Of a DNA stretch of 64,000 bases, positions 19,212 through 27,940 are shown piece by piece. The notes beneath the pieces were generated by a model, which was not told where the DNA came from, ran no database searches, and was given only the letters and a program-made list of their open reading frames with translations. Every line of letters begins with the position of its first letter. Position 1 is the first letter of the stretch. The stretch spans positions 2,080,273 to 2,144,272 of the forward strand of contig NZ_JAKEDS010000001.1 of the NCBI RefSeq assembly GCF_021462415.1, written 5' to 3'. A program made the translations under genes and the position numbers. Source of the DNA: Rhodohalobacter sp. 614A. GTDB taxonomy: Bacteria > Bacteroidota > Rhodothermia > Balneolales > Balneolaceae.

Positions 19212-19919
19212 CTAATCACCTAAAAATTGTTCACCTGCTTTTGGAATCAGAACTTTTGTATCCGAGTATTCTTTGGTGAACTTTTTGAATTCCTTTGGAT
19301 CCCCAGTTAAAACCGGAAAGGTTCCATAGTGGATGGGTACGGCAATTTTGGGATTCAGCATCTCGATGCACATCGCCGCTTCCTGAGGCCCCATTGTATA
19401 GTAGTCTCCTATGGGGGCAGCTACAACATGTGGTTCATACATTCCCCTGTAAAAATCGAGGTCGGCAAAAATGTTTGTATCTCCCATGTGGTAGAAGCAA
19501 ATATCATCTTCAAAGGAGATGACAAGTCCGCCAGCTTCACCGGCATATTCGCCCTGATAAGAAGAGCTGTGATTTGCATTGACCAGAGTTACAGAGAAAT
19601 CATCATAATGAATCGATCCGCCTTTATTAAATTCTACAGCCTGATCTTCAAGCAGCCCATGTTTTTTCAGCAATCCGGACAGTTCCACTTGTGAAACTAC
19701 TTTACACCCGGTTTTTTTGGCGAGATCAACCGTATCGCCCACATGATCTCCATGCCCGTGTGTTAGAAGTATAAAATCAATATCGTTCGGGTTTTTATGC
19801 TCATCTGGCGTAGATGGATTATCCGATAAAAAAGGATCGATATAAATGACCAGTCCTGACGGCGATTCAAGTCGAAAAGCCGAGTGTCCCAGCCACCACG
19901 CTTTTATGTTTGTCTTCAT
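19212..19919 (-). CDS. UPF0173 family metal-dependent hydrolase (MBL fold)
   Basis: The 235-aa protein has the metallo-beta-lactamase-type motif LLTHGHGDHVGD (HxHxDH), NANHSSSY, a metal-ligand Asp in YHMGDTNIF and the C-terminal PIHYGTFPVL. This matches the UPF0173 (YtkL-like) family in motif order and length (about 225-240 aa). Family members are cytoplasmic and their physiological substrates are unknown. It is a single-gene unit; its 3' end faces the DUF420 gene across the hairpin at 19146-19170. Confidence 0.88.
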   Translation of the reverse strand: MKTNIKAWWLGHSAFRLESPSGLVIYIDPFLSDNPSTPDEHKNPNDIDFILLTHGHGDHVGDTVDLAKKTGCKVVSQVELSGLLKKHGLLEDQAVEFNKGGSIHYDDFSVTLVNANHSSSYQGEYAGEAGGLVISFEDDICFYHMGDTNIFADLDFYRGMYEPHVVAAPIGDYYTMGPQEAAMCIEMLNPKIAVPIHYGTFPVLTGDPKEFKKFTKEYSDTKVLIPKAGEQFLGD

Positions 19920-20094
19920 CCTGTTCCTCGTATTTATTATTGTTTATTCTCAAAATATGTAACACAAAAATTCTTTGAATCGTTGGAATCGGTTTTTCCA
20001 TTTTCTTCCAAAAAATGATGCAACTTTTTTCCATTAAAAAGATTTAATTGTAGTAGACGATCATATCCAACAATCATAAATCATGTAATATTTT

Positions 20095-20772
20095 ATGGCA
20101 AAACGAATTAAGATTCATCCGGATACCCCTCATCGTGACAAAATTTATGAAATCAGTGATGATTTAAGGAAGGAGGCGGTAGCACTATTACCAACCGACA
20201 GCCAATATGCTTTGATTTGTGATTATCAGAATAAAAAGGGGATGGACCGAATCCGTAAGATCCGCCAGATGGGGAAGAAGGATCATCTGACTGTAATGTG
20301 CCATTCTCTTGAGCATGTTTCTACTTTTGCCCATTTGAGTGATGACAATTTTAAATTGATAAAGCGCCTTATTCCCGGGCCTTATACGTTTATTCTGCCC
20401 GCTACACGCGAAGTGCCGCGGTTATTAACGCATCCCAAGAAACGAACGGTGGGCATACGTGTACCGGAGTATCCAATCTGTCTGGAGTTGATCAAAGAGC
20501 TTGGCCGGCCGGTTTTGGCAATCACTGCAAAACTGAAAGGAGTTGAGCATGGACACCCGGAAGATGGAGATCGTGAGCTCTTTTTGAGTCGGTTTGATAA
20601 AATTGTGGACGTAATCATTGACAACCAAGAGCCCCTTGTTGCAGACGAAACAACCATTCTGGATCTTACCAATCAGCCATCACAGCTTTTACGTGAAGGC
20701 TTGGGGATGGATCGCCTGAATGAAGCTTTGGCCTTGGAAACCCGTGAACTCGAAGGATTTGAAGCCGTTTAA
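20095..20772 (+). CDS. Sua5/YciO/YrdC/YwlC family protein, YciO type
   Basis: The 225-aa protein has the YrdC-like fold signatures PTDSQYALICDYQNKKG, KKDHLTVMCHSLEHVS, PGPYTFILPATREVP and KRTVGIRVPEYP. The wording of these motifs is that of the YciO branch. YrdC/Sua5 proper makes threonylcarbamoyl-AMP for tRNA t6A, while YciO is a paralogue whose cellular role is less certain. RNA binding or the same chemistry is possible. Its stop codon abuts the stop of the convergent mtnA-like gene with no intergenic base. Confidence 0.87.
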   Translation: MAKRIKIHPDTPHRDKIYEISDDLRKEAVALLPTDSQYALICDYQNKKGMDRIRKIRQMGKKDHLTVMCHSLEHVSTFAHLSDDNFKLIKRLIPGPYTFILPATREVPRLLTHPKKRTVGIRVPEYPICLELIKELGRPVLAITAKLKGVEHGHPEDGDRELFLSRFDKIVDVIIDNQEPLVADETTILDLTNQPSQLLREGLGMDRLNEALALETRELEGFEAV

Positions 20773-21825
20773 TTAGCTCAACAGGCCTTCAAAATTCTTT
20801 TTAAAGTCCGGTTTTATCAACCCTTTTTCTGTGATAAAACCTGTTATCAGTTTATTGGGGGTGATGTCAAAGGCGGGATTGTATACATCAATTTTGTCAG
20901 GGGCGGTTTGTTTATTGCCGAAATGAGTTACCTCGTCCGGTTCACGCTCTTCAAGTTCAAATTCATCGCCTTTTTCAAGGTTCATATCAACGGTTGAGAG
21001 CGGGGCCGCGATATAAAAAGGGATATGATGGGCATTTGCCAAAACGGCCAGGTTGTATGTACCAATTCGGTTGACAGTATCGCCATTTTTCGAAATCCGG
21101 TCAGCTCCGGTAATCACCAAATCAATCTTGCCTTCTTTCATAAGGATTGCTGCGGCTGCGTCGACATTCAGGGTGTGCGGAATTTCTGATTTTTTAAGCT
21201 CCCATGTTGTCAGCCGGGCACCCTGTAAAAGCGGACGGGTTTCATTTACCCAAACCATTTTCAGTTTCCCGGCATTGTGAGCATGTGAAATTACCGACAA
21301 TGCCGTTCCGTATTCTCCGGTGGCAAGTCCGCCGGTGTTGTCATGAGTTAGAATACCGGCATTTTTTGGAACTATATCCAGGCCATTCTTCCCAATGGTT
21401 TTGCACATCCGGCGATCTTCCTGGTGAATGGTTATAGCTGTATCAAGTACTTTCTCTTTTATAAGATTAATATCTTCTTCTTTGTGTGCAAAAATGGTTT
21501 TCAGCACTCTTTGTAATGACCAGGAGAGATTCATTGCGGCAGGCTGGGCCGATTTGATGTAATCTGCAATCCGCTGGCACTCGCTGTGAAAGGTTTGGAA
21601 TGCTGAATCGGGCAGGTTCAGAACTCCGAAATAAAGCCCATAAGCTCCTGCAATTCCTATTGCCGGGCCTCCGCGGAGTTTTTGTTTCTTGATGGCATCC
21701 CATATTTGTCCAACTGAATTCAGATCAATATAAACCTCGCGGTCGGGCAGAAATGTTTGATCGAGTATGGTTAAATGGTCGTCTTCCCATCGAAGAGATT
21801 GAAATGATGAATCATCCTGAGACAT
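20773..21825 (-). CDS. mtnA: MtnA-like protein (methylthioribose-1-phosphate isomerase family) lacking the catalytic Cys
   Basis: The 350-aa protein aligns along its length with MtnA and the related eIF2B-like family: KLRGGPAIGIAGAYG, NETRPLLQGARLT, ITGADRISKNGDTVNRIGTY, AAPLSTVD and NPAFDITPN. The catalytic Asp is present (Asp242, equivalent to B. subtilis Asp240). The catalytic Cys in the usual LTHCN is replaced, however: the sequence here is ILTHDNTGG, with Asp162 where Cys160 should be. RGGP also replaces the usual RGAP. The enzyme may be inactive on the classic substrate or have changed function. No other methionine-salvage gene is nearby. Confidence 0.8.
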   Translation of the reverse strand: MSQDDSSFQSLRWEDDHLTILDQTFLPDREVYIDLNSVGQIWDAIKKQKLRGGPAIGIAGAYGLYFGVLNLPDSAFQTFHSECQRIADYIKSAQPAAMNLSWSLQRVLKTIFAHKEEDINLIKEKVLDTAITIHQEDRRMCKTIGKNGLDIVPKNAGILTHDNTGGLATGEYGTALSVISHAHNAGKLKMVWVNETRPLLQGARLTTWELKKSEIPHTLNVDAAAAILMKEGKIDLVITGADRISKNGDTVNRIGTYNLAVLANAHHIPFYIAAPLSTVDMNLEKGDEFELEEREPDEVTHFGNKQTAPDKIDVYNPAFDITPNKLITGFITEKGLIKPDFKKNFEGLLS

Positions 21826-22062
21826 AGAGCAAATTACTTCCGTTTAAATTGGCGTCCCCTAAACATAAGTAATTCAAAAGAGAGTATAGGAAAAATCCTT
21901 ACATCAAATTAAGGAGGCACCTTAGAGTACGATCAGGTTTGGTCTCTTCACTCTTCAGCAGAGAAATTTTTACTATTTAAATAGCATTGAGAGAGAAACT
22001 TATTGAGAGATTTTAGCGGTACCATAACTTGAGTATTAAAAAAAAGACTTGAGGTGATCGCC

Positions 22063-22269
22063 ATGATTATGAAGAAAAATGTAGGATACTGGGATTCAAT
22101 AATCAGAACAATAGCAGGTGGGATAATTGTCAGTTTAGGTTTGTTTTATGAGAATTATTGGGGATTGGCAGGCCTGATTTTGATCTTTTCCGGAGTAGTG
22201 GAGTTTTGCCCGATTTATCGGCTGCTTCATTTTACTACCATGGATCCCAATCTGGAGAGAGAAAATTAA
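22063..22269 (+). CDS. DUF2892 family small membrane protein
   Basis: I use the ATG at 22063 (68 aa, MIMKKNVGYWDS) because GAGG at 22051-22054 sits 8 bases ahead of it. The upstream in-frame GTG at 22054 overlaps that ribosome binding site. The protein has two transmembrane helices (TIAGGIIVSLGLF and GLAGLILIFSGVVEFCPIY). The FCPIYRLL ending is the DUF2892 signature, seen also at the C-terminus of YgaP rhodanese. Function is unknown. A strong terminator follows at 22337. Confidence 0.85.
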   Translation: MIMKKNVGYWDSIIRTIAGGIIVSLGLFYENYWGLAGLILIFSGVVEFCPIYRLLHFTTMDPNLEREN

Positions 22270-22336
22270 CGAATGTTACTCTCTGGTTTCTTGATACCAT
22301 TCATATCATAACCTGAGTTCAATCATGGAATAGAAG

Positions 22337-22366
22337 GGGAGCCGGATTATGTTCGGCTCCCTTTTT
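22337..22366 (+). terminator. Rho-independent terminator after the DUF2892 gene
   Basis: The stem GGGAGCCG (22337-22344) pairs with CGGCTCCC (22354-22361) across a 9-base loop, followed by TTTTT. The T-run is on the plus-strand side only, so it serves the DUF2892 gene. Confidence 0.85.
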
Positions 22367-22398
22367 AATTTGAACCACTTATTTTGATAAAGTCGTTG

Positions 22399-23001
22399 CT
22401 ACCGATATTTGTCGTTCAGCCCAATTCCTTGTCGAATCAAATCAAGCGATTTTTCCAGACGACGTTGCTTGGTGGTATCCCGTTTGGCTGTTTCAATGTG
22501 TTCGATGAATTCTTTCTTTTTGTAATCGGGAAACTTATCAAATTCAGTTTTTGCTTTCGGGTCAAGCGAAAGTGCATTTTGAAGCAAATCTGATGAATAT
22601 TCTTTCTTTTCCGACTTGTCTGGTACCGTTAATTCTCCATTTTCTTCCTGAAACTTCACCGCTTCACGGATCAAATCACTGAGGGCATCTACATTCAAAT
22701 CTTTGATACTGTGAAGAATATATTTTCTCATGTATTTGGTATCGTCAGAACTTGCTTCCAGCAGATTTTCGGGATCATCAAAGAAAGCGCCTTTATGGAA
22801 CCATACCGCTGCAAATTTTTTGAATTTTACCGTGGTCATCATAATCCCGTTATACTCGTAGGAAGGAGAACCCCACTTGATGGCTTCTTCTACCTCAGGA
22901 ACTATTTCAAGAATCATCTCATGGATTTTGGAGAGTATCGGATGAGCAAAAGTACCTTCGGTTGCCGAAATATATTCATCAATAGTTTTTGGTTTCGCCA
23001 T
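22399..23001 (-). CDS. DUF1801 / YdeI (OmdA) family protein
   Basis: I start at the ATG at 23001 (200 aa, MAKPKTIDEYIS), since AAGGCAG lies 7 bases upstream. A longer frame to 23037 lacks this support. The N-terminal part has the DUF1801 pattern: EEAIKWGSPSYEYNG, a hydrophobic strand and AVWFHKGAFF. The C-terminal part (about 140-195) has the YdeI/OmpD-associated signature FPDYKKKEFIEHIETAKRD with KRRLEKSLDLI-like helices. Such proteins are cytoplasmic and of uncertain role; some are annotated as bacteriocin-protection proteins. It is a monocistronic unit. Confidence 0.85.
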   Translation of the reverse strand: MAKPKTIDEYISATEGTFAHPILSKIHEMILEIVPEVEEAIKWGSPSYEYNGIMMTTVKFKKFAAVWFHKGAFFDDPENLLEASSDDTKYMRKYILHSIKDLNVDALSDLIREAVKFQEENGELTVPDKSEKKEYSSDLLQNALSLDPKAKTEFDKFPDYKKKEFIEHIETAKRDTTKQRRLEKSLDLIRQGIGLNDKYR

Positions 23002-23123
23002 AGTGTTCTGCCTTGTTAAGATTCGCTGCCGAATCATTCATGCCGATGGTTTATACGGTTTTGAACAGGTAAATAAACATAATTATATGAATGATAGAAA
23101 TATGAATCCTTACCTATCAAATC

Positions 23124-24578
23124 TTAGTTCTCATCGGGTTCACGTGTTCTAACCTCAGCATTTTCTACACCTGGTTGATTTTCGAGATATCTCAAATATT
23201 TAGGAGGCAGTTCAAAGGGCCGTTCTTCTGGGATGGGAGGGAGGCGTGGTGTTTGAACGTCGGGTCTCTCAGGTCTCAGATCCGGGTTCCATTGAAAATT
23301 ATCGAGTCTTCGCTGAACATTTGTTGAGTCTTCAGGAAGATAGGAACCATCAATGTTTTGTTGAGCTTTAAAGAAATCAAATTCTCCATTTTCGAAATAC
23401 ATGATGGAAGGACCGGCAGAGATAAGCTCTATCAAACCGTCAGGCTGATCATTTTCGTCCCGTTGGTGGAAAATAATTTCTGTATTGTTAAAGACCCGGA
23501 TTCGCTCCAACTCGCCCTCTTCAAAATAGGCATTCAGCGTATCGCCGGTCATTTGATGCAACCGGCCGGTCAGAGAGTCCTCCTGAACAACAATTGGCCG
23601 TGGAAAGGATGTCAGAAATCGAATATTGTCATCCTCCATGTACGCTTCTGTATAGGGACCGCTAAGCTGGATATTTTCGTGCCAAAGTTTGGGTGACGAA
23701 CGCAAAATAAACTGGTCTAAATCATCTCTGTAATTTGCTGTATCAGCAATGGCCGAAAATTCAAGCGACCACATTCTCACGTTACCAAAAGCATCCATGT
23801 AAGATACCGTATCCACTTCCGTCAATTCAATGGTTTCTGCGAAAAGGTGGGTGGTATCTTCTTTTGATTCACTTACTTCCATCAGCCAGGCATCGTCCTT
23901 CAGCAACCGGTAATCGGTTGAATCTGCATACAGATATTGACCAGAGAACCGGACGTCATCCTCATAATCGTGAGCAAAAACATTTCCAAACATCTCGTAC
24001 AAATCACTCGTTCGATTCATGAATAACGAATCTGCTTCGATGTATTGAGTGGTATCGGATAACTGAACGTTTCCCCTGAAAACGGCGCTATCAACTTCCT
24101 GGTAATAGAGTCCGCTCTGTGCGATCAGTGTTCCGTCCTGGTCCTCAAACCTAACGGGTACTTCAAATGTGGCAATATCGGTTTCCATATCAACATCAAT
24201 GGAATCGCTGAACATAATGTTTTGGTCGGACTGGACAATAACACGGCCACGCAGCCGGCTGAATTCTGCTTCCGTATCGTGGTACAGAGTATCAGCCCAG
24301 ATCATTTCGTTATCGGTTTCAATCTGGATGTTGAATGCCATCAATAAATTTCGGTCGATATATTGGTAGACGCTGTCCGTTTCGAGAACCATTTCGTCCG
24401 TAGTAAGAATGACATTTCCAAGGATTTTCCGAACACTTTCGCCATCAATAGTCACCCCCTCAGCCTGGTCGGCCTGGTTGATGATCACCCGGTTCTGAGC
24501 ATTGACAGATTGAGTGAACGCCAAACAAATCAGCGATAAGGAAATAGAAAGAAAACAATATGTGGCAAATGTTCTCAT
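23124..24578 (-). CDS. OstA-like protein, LPS transport (LptA/LptD-like)
   Basis: The 484-aa protein has a signal peptide (SLSLICLAFTQSVNAQ) followed by repeated short beta strands of the OstA/LptA beta-jellyroll type, for example GNVILTTDEMVLETDSVYQY and RGRVIVQSDQNIMFSDSID. The C-terminal 70 residues are Pro/Arg/Glu-rich and disordered. Bacteroidota carry such OstA-like periplasmic proteins, thought to bridge LPS from LptC toward the outer membrane. The start overlaps the stop of lptC by 1 base, so translation is coupled. The acidic Pro-rich tail is not part of classic LptA. Confidence 0.85.
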   Translation of the reverse strand: MRTFATYCFLSISLSLICLAFTQSVNAQNRVIINQADQAEGVTIDGESVRKILGNVILTTDEMVLETDSVYQYIDRNLLMAFNIQIETDNEMIWADTLYHDTEAEFSRLRGRVIVQSDQNIMFSDSIDVDMETDIATFEVPVRFEDQDGTLIAQSGLYYQEVDSAVFRGNVQLSDTTQYIEADSLFMNRTSDLYEMFGNVFAHDYEDDVRFSGQYLYADSTDYRLLKDDAWLMEVSESKEDTTHLFAETIELTEVDTVSYMDAFGNVRMWSLEFSAIADTANYRDDLDQFILRSSPKLWHENIQLSGPYTEAYMEDDNIRFLTSFPRPIVVQEDSLTGRLHQMTGDTLNAYFEEGELERIRVFNNTEIIFHQRDENDQPDGLIELISAGPSIMYFENGEFDFFKAQQNIDGSYLPEDSTNVQRRLDNFQWNPDLRPERPDVQTPRLPPIPEERPFELPPKYLRYLENQPGVENAEVRTREPDEN

Positions 24579-25153
24579 TAATCGACGATTAACCGGCCTC
24601 GGGGTTCGATAATTGTGTATGATGTAAGATCAGTCTGTCCATCAAAACCGCGGCCCGAAATACTGTCTGTGGGGGTTATGATTGTAACAAATTGCGGAGA
24701 TGAAATGCGATCAGAATCCTGAATGTATTTTAAATATTCGGTATATAATTGCCGGTCATCCACAGTTTGAACCCGCACAGAATCAATCAGCTCAAACTCT
24801 CTCACATCTTCCAAATAGACAGCTTCTTTGCTCCATGCCTCTGTTTCAAGGGCTCCAGTAGTATCATATAGTTGGACATAGACCGGACCATCTATCGTAG
24901 TTCTTTTATTCTCTTCACTTTGATATTGAACAGCATGAGAGCCTTCAATAATCATACGGGTTCGACCTTCACGCAACAATGAAATTTCTACATCCCAGCT
25001 TTCTGAAGTGGTAATGAGAGAGTCGTTGAGAGCGGCCTGAACCTGCTGGTTATCGTATTCGGAAAGTTCGGTACAGGAAAACGTGAGAAATACAGCCGGT
25101 AAAATCAGTCCGTATTTAAGATTCCGTCCCGAAGTAACGGTCTCCGGCGTCAC
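24578..25153 (-). CDS. lptC: LPS export protein LptC (predicted lipoprotein)
   Basis: I take the GTG at 25153 (about 191 aa), which overlaps upp by 38 bases. ATGs at 25177, 25195 and 25222 extend further into upp and remain possible. The N-terminus is a lipoprotein-type signal (KYGLILPAVFLTFSC). The LptC features follow: VQAALNDSLITTSESWDVEISLLREG-type first strands (WDVEIS) and repeats of beta strands ending in SGRGFDGQTDLTSYTI. LptC links the LptBFG transporter to the OstA-like protein encoded next, with a 1-base overlap. Confidence 0.82.
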   Translation of the reverse strand: MTPETVTSGRNLKYGLILPAVFLTFSCTELSEYDNQQVQAALNDSLITTSESWDVEISLLREGRTRMIIEGSHAVQYQSEENKRTTIDGPVYVQLYDTTGALETEAWSKEAVYLEDVREFELIDSVRVQTVDDRQLYTEYLKYIQDSDRISSPQFVTIITPTDSISGRGFDGQTDLTSYTIIEPRGRLIVD

Positions 25154-25754
25154 CCAATCCCGGAACGATGTAAGCATTGCTGTTAAGTTTTTCATCCACG
25201 GCTGCTGTAATAATCTGTACATCGGGAAAATTCTTTGAAATTCGTTCCAATCCTTCCGGGGCTGAAATCAGGGAGATAAAGCGAATATTTTTTGCTCCTT
25301 TTTTCTGAAGGAATTCAATAGCGTCCTTTGCACTTCCGCCGGTTGCCAGCATCGGATCCACCAAAAGAACCATCGCTTCATCCAGCCCATGAGGAAGGTT
25401 TGAATAATAGTCAACGGGCTCGTGGGTGGTTTCGTCTCTATACATGCCCAGATGCCCAACTTTTGCATCGGGTACAAAATCAATAATAGCATCTACCAGG
25501 CTCAAACCCGCTCTTAAAATAGGAACAACGATAATTCTTTTGTCGATCTCATATCCCTTGGCGGTTGTAATGGGAGTCTGGATTTCTTTTTCCGACAAGG
25601 GAAGGTCTTTGAGAGCAAAATAGGCTAAAATCCTTGCAATTCTCGCCATCGCCATCCGAAAATCTGCCGTTTTAGTACCAGAATCCCTGAGGATTGTGAG
25701 ATCCCTGGCTACAACCGGATGTTGAATGACGGTTGGCTCATTCGAATTATTCAT
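25116..25754 (-). CDS. upp: Uracil phosphoribosyltransferase
   Basis: This 212-aa protein of normal length has the PRPP-binding loop VLLVDPMLATGGSAKDAI, the VVPILRAGLSLVDAI motif and the C-terminal uracil-binding region YIVPGLGDAGDRYFG. It converts uracil and PRPP to UMP in the pyrimidine salvage pathway and is cytoplasmic. It overlaps the end of the AGCS transporter gene by 8 bases and the start of lptC, so it is embedded in a transporter-upp-lptC-ostA transcript with no obvious functional link. Confidence 0.96.
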   Translation of the reverse strand: MNNSNEPTVIQHPVVARDLTILRDSGTKTADFRMAMARIARILAYFALKDLPLSEKEIQTPITTAKGYEIDKRIIVVPILRAGLSLVDAIIDFVPDAKVGHLGMYRDETTHEPVDYYSNLPHGLDEAMVLLVDPMLATGGSAKDAIEFLQKKGAKNIRFISLISAPEGLERISKNFPDVQIITAAVDEKLNSNAYIVPGLGDAGDRYFGTES

Positions 25755-27396
25755 TGTCTTCAGAATCCTTCAGCCGTTGGAAATAATCTTTTGTTGTGGC
25801 ATAGACGACTCCGGAGAGAGCGAATAATGCAATCAGGTTTGGAAATGTCATCAACCCAAGGGCAATGTCACCAATTGCCCAGATGGTTCCAAGTGCTGTA
25901 ATTGCACCAATAAAGTGCAGAATAACATATACACCTTTATAGTAGATAATGGATTTATCACCAAATAAATATTGAATGGAACGGTCTCCATAGTAACTCC
26001 AGGATATGGAAGTTGATATCGCAAAAAGTAACACAGAAATGGTTACAATATATTTGCCTCCCGGGAAAAGAGGTGCAAGGCCCCGTTCAAATCCTTCGGA
26101 AGTGAGTGTCGCGCCATTATAAATTTCATTCCCATACACAATTCCACTTTGTTCACCACTTGCATCGCTTCTGGCAGTTAAGTTTTGTGTGTTGATGGTT
26201 CCAGTGAAGTATTCTGTTTGCTCTAAGTTGGCAAAAACCGTGTCAATCGGGAAAGCACTTCTAAGCATCGTTCCATTTTGAATGATTCCTTCTTTTACAA
26301 CGAGAGTGGTTTCATCATCGAGAGTTTCTGTGATCTGGAATTCGAGATCCGGTGAATTCAAGTTTACTTCCGTGGCATGTTTCATATCCCATACTCCGGT
26401 TGAAATAATTACAAGTCCGGTCATGGTACAGATCAAAATGGTGTCAATAAACGGTTCAAGAAGGGCCACTACACCTTCGCGGACAGGTTCTTCCGTTTTG
26501 GCGGCGCCGTGGGCAATAGGCGCGGACCCCTGGCCGGCTTCATTCGAAAAGAGCCCCCGTTTTACGCCCCAGACCATCGTGGTGATAAACAATCCTGAAC
26601 CAACGCCCCAAGTTCCGGCTTGAGGATTAAATGCGTTGGAAAAGATGGTCCCGAAAGAGGGAATGATTTGATCATAATTTAAAAGCAGAATAAAAAGTGC
26701 TCCCAAAACATAAACAAGAGCCATAAATGGTGTGAGGCGTGCCGTCACATAACCGATACGTTTTATTCCGCCGATGATAACAATTCCTACAATTGTAGCG
26801 GTAATGAGGCCGGTTACATAGGTGGGTACAATGATGAAGAATGAATTTTCCATCACATCGGCCACAGTGTTGGCCTGAATTGCATTACCCGTAAAAAATG
26901 AGCAGATAACGGCAAGGCTGGCAAAAATTACAGAGAGCCATTTCCAATTGGGGCCAAGTCCTTTTTCTATGTAGTACATCGGGCCGCCGGAAACAGATCC
27001 GTCAGCATTTTGTATTCGATATTTTACGGATAGTGTACATTCAGAAAACTTAACGGCCATGCCGAAGAAAGCGGTCACCCACATCCAGAAGAGTGCCCCG
27101 GGTCCTCCAAAGTGAATGGCGATAGCTACTCCCGCAATATTACCAATTCCAACAGTTGCAGAAAGTGCGGTAGAAAGTGCCTGAAAGTGATTTACATCTC
27201 CTGTGTCATCCGGGTTATCATAAAAACCACTTACAACTTTAACACCATGGGTAAATCTGCGTATTTGAATGAAACCCATTCTGAGCGTTATAAATATACC
27301 ATAGCCGAGCAGCAGAATAACCATGGCGGGTAAAACTTCAGGTGTATTCCAAACAAGATTATTTAAAAACCCAACGATTCTTTCTAATACTTCCAT
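25747..27396 (-). CDS. AGCS family sodium:alanine/glycine symporter
   Basis: The 549-aa polytopic protein carries the AGCS signatures FQALSTALSATVGIGNIAGVA and FSNEAGQGSAPIAHGAAKTEE. It has about ten helices and would import alanine or glycine with Na+. It is longer than typical AGCS carriers (about 450-480 aa). The extra length is an acidic, Thr/Ser/Asn-rich insertion at about residues 335-420 between STGVW and GNEIYNGATLTSEGF, where the standard protein has a short loop. Specificity for alanine is assumed from the family. Confidence 0.92.
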   Translation of the reverse strand: MEVLERIVGFLNNLVWNTPEVLPAMVILLLGYGIFITLRMGFIQIRRFTHGVKVVSGFYDNPDDTGDVNHFQALSTALSATVGIGNIAGVAIAIHFGGPGALFWMWVTAFFGMAVKFSECTLSVKYRIQNADGSVSGGPMYYIEKGLGPNWKWLSVIFASLAVICSFFTGNAIQANTVADVMENSFFIIVPTYVTGLITATIVGIVIIGGIKRIGYVTARLTPFMALVYVLGALFILLLNYDQIIPSFGTIFSNAFNPQAGTWGVGSGLFITTMVWGVKRGLFSNEAGQGSAPIAHGAAKTEEPVREGVVALLEPFIDTILICTMTGLVIISTGVWDMKHATEVNLNSPDLEFQITETLDDETTLVVKEGIIQNGTMLRSAFPIDTVFANLEQTEYFTGTINTQNLTARSDASGEQSGIVYGNEIYNGATLTSEGFERGLAPLFPGGKYIVTISVLLFAISTSISWSYYGDRSIQYLFGDKSIIYYKGVYVILHFIGAITALGTIWAIGDIALGLMTFPNLIALFALSGVVYATTKDYFQRLKDSEDNE

Positions 27397-27498
27397 CTGT
27401 TCCTTTTAAATTCCGAGTTGAATTCAAAACGAAGGTATAAAAGATTTGACAAAACTTTTTATAAAATTTCGCATTAATAATGAACGATTAGGGGTAAG

Positions 27499-27527
27499 TT
27501 TGACATTAACTGTATTACATTATTAAG
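27499..27527 (+). promoter_or_regulatory. Weak candidate promoter for the HU gene
   Basis: TTTG at 27499-27502 is followed 18 bases later by TATTAAG at 27521-27527, close to the Bacteroidota -33/-7 layout (TTTG, about 19 bases, TAnnTTTG). The -7 box is a poor match. The same stretch also contains TTGACA. It lies about 55 bases ahead of the HU start. Confidence 0.25.
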
Positions 27528-27582
27528 AGCTATATCGTTATCAGCACTACTTAGTTAAGAATAACAGATCAAAAGAAAAACT

Positions 27583-27867
27583 ATGACAAAAGCCGACATT
27601 GTAGATGTAATCGCATCGTCCACGGGGTTAACAAAAGTAGAAACCGAAGCCGTCGTTAACGGGTTTATGGATACGGTTATTGATGCCATGAAACGAGGTG
27701 AAACCATTGAGCTCAGAGGATTTGGAAGCTTTAAGGTGGTGAAACGTGCACAACGGGTTGCAAGAAATCCTAAAACCAACGAAGAAGTAATTGTACCGGA
27801 GCAATATGTGCCCATGCTGAAAGTCTCGAAAGATTTTAAGCAGGCAGTTAACGAAGCCAATAGCTAA
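27583..27867 (+). CDS. HU/IHF family DNA-binding protein
   Basis: This 94-aa protein is a standard-length HU. It has an N-terminal dimerisation helix pair (MTKADIVDVIA and VNGFMDTVIDAM), ETIELRGFGSFKVV, and the DNA-binding arm with RNPKTNEEVIVPE. The usual Pro of the arm tip region is present in KTNEEVIVPEQYVPMLKVSK, which gives an IHF-like flavour. It bends and compacts DNA. It is a single gene, divergent from the AGCS transporter, with an A-rich leader (GATCAAAAGAAAAACT) and no SD. Confidence 0.93.
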   Translation: MTKADIVDVIASSTGLTKVETEAVVNGFMDTVIDAMKRGETIELRGFGSFKVVKRAQRVARNPKTNEEVIVPEQYVPMLKVSKDFKQAVNEANS

Positions 27868-27906
27868 GGCATTTTTTTAAGGGTACAAAGCGTGAGGGTT
27901 TTTCGA

Positions 27907-27928
27907 GTCCCAAATTACAATTGGGGAC
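27907..27928. repeat. Hairpin between convergent HU and GH16 genes
   Basis: GTCCCAAATT and AATTGGGGAC form a stem with one mismatch around a 2-base loop. There is no adjacent T-run, so it is a weak terminator candidate. The right side (GGGGACAGACT) recurs as GGGACAGACT near 46428, which suggests a small dispersed repeat. Confidence 0.4.
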
Positions 27929-27940
27929 AGACTGTTCTTA

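Noticed and set aside
27448-27530. Sigma-70-like TTGACA boxes ahead of the HU gene
   Set aside because: Neither TTGACA has a -10 box at proper spacing, and the host group uses a different promoter consensus.
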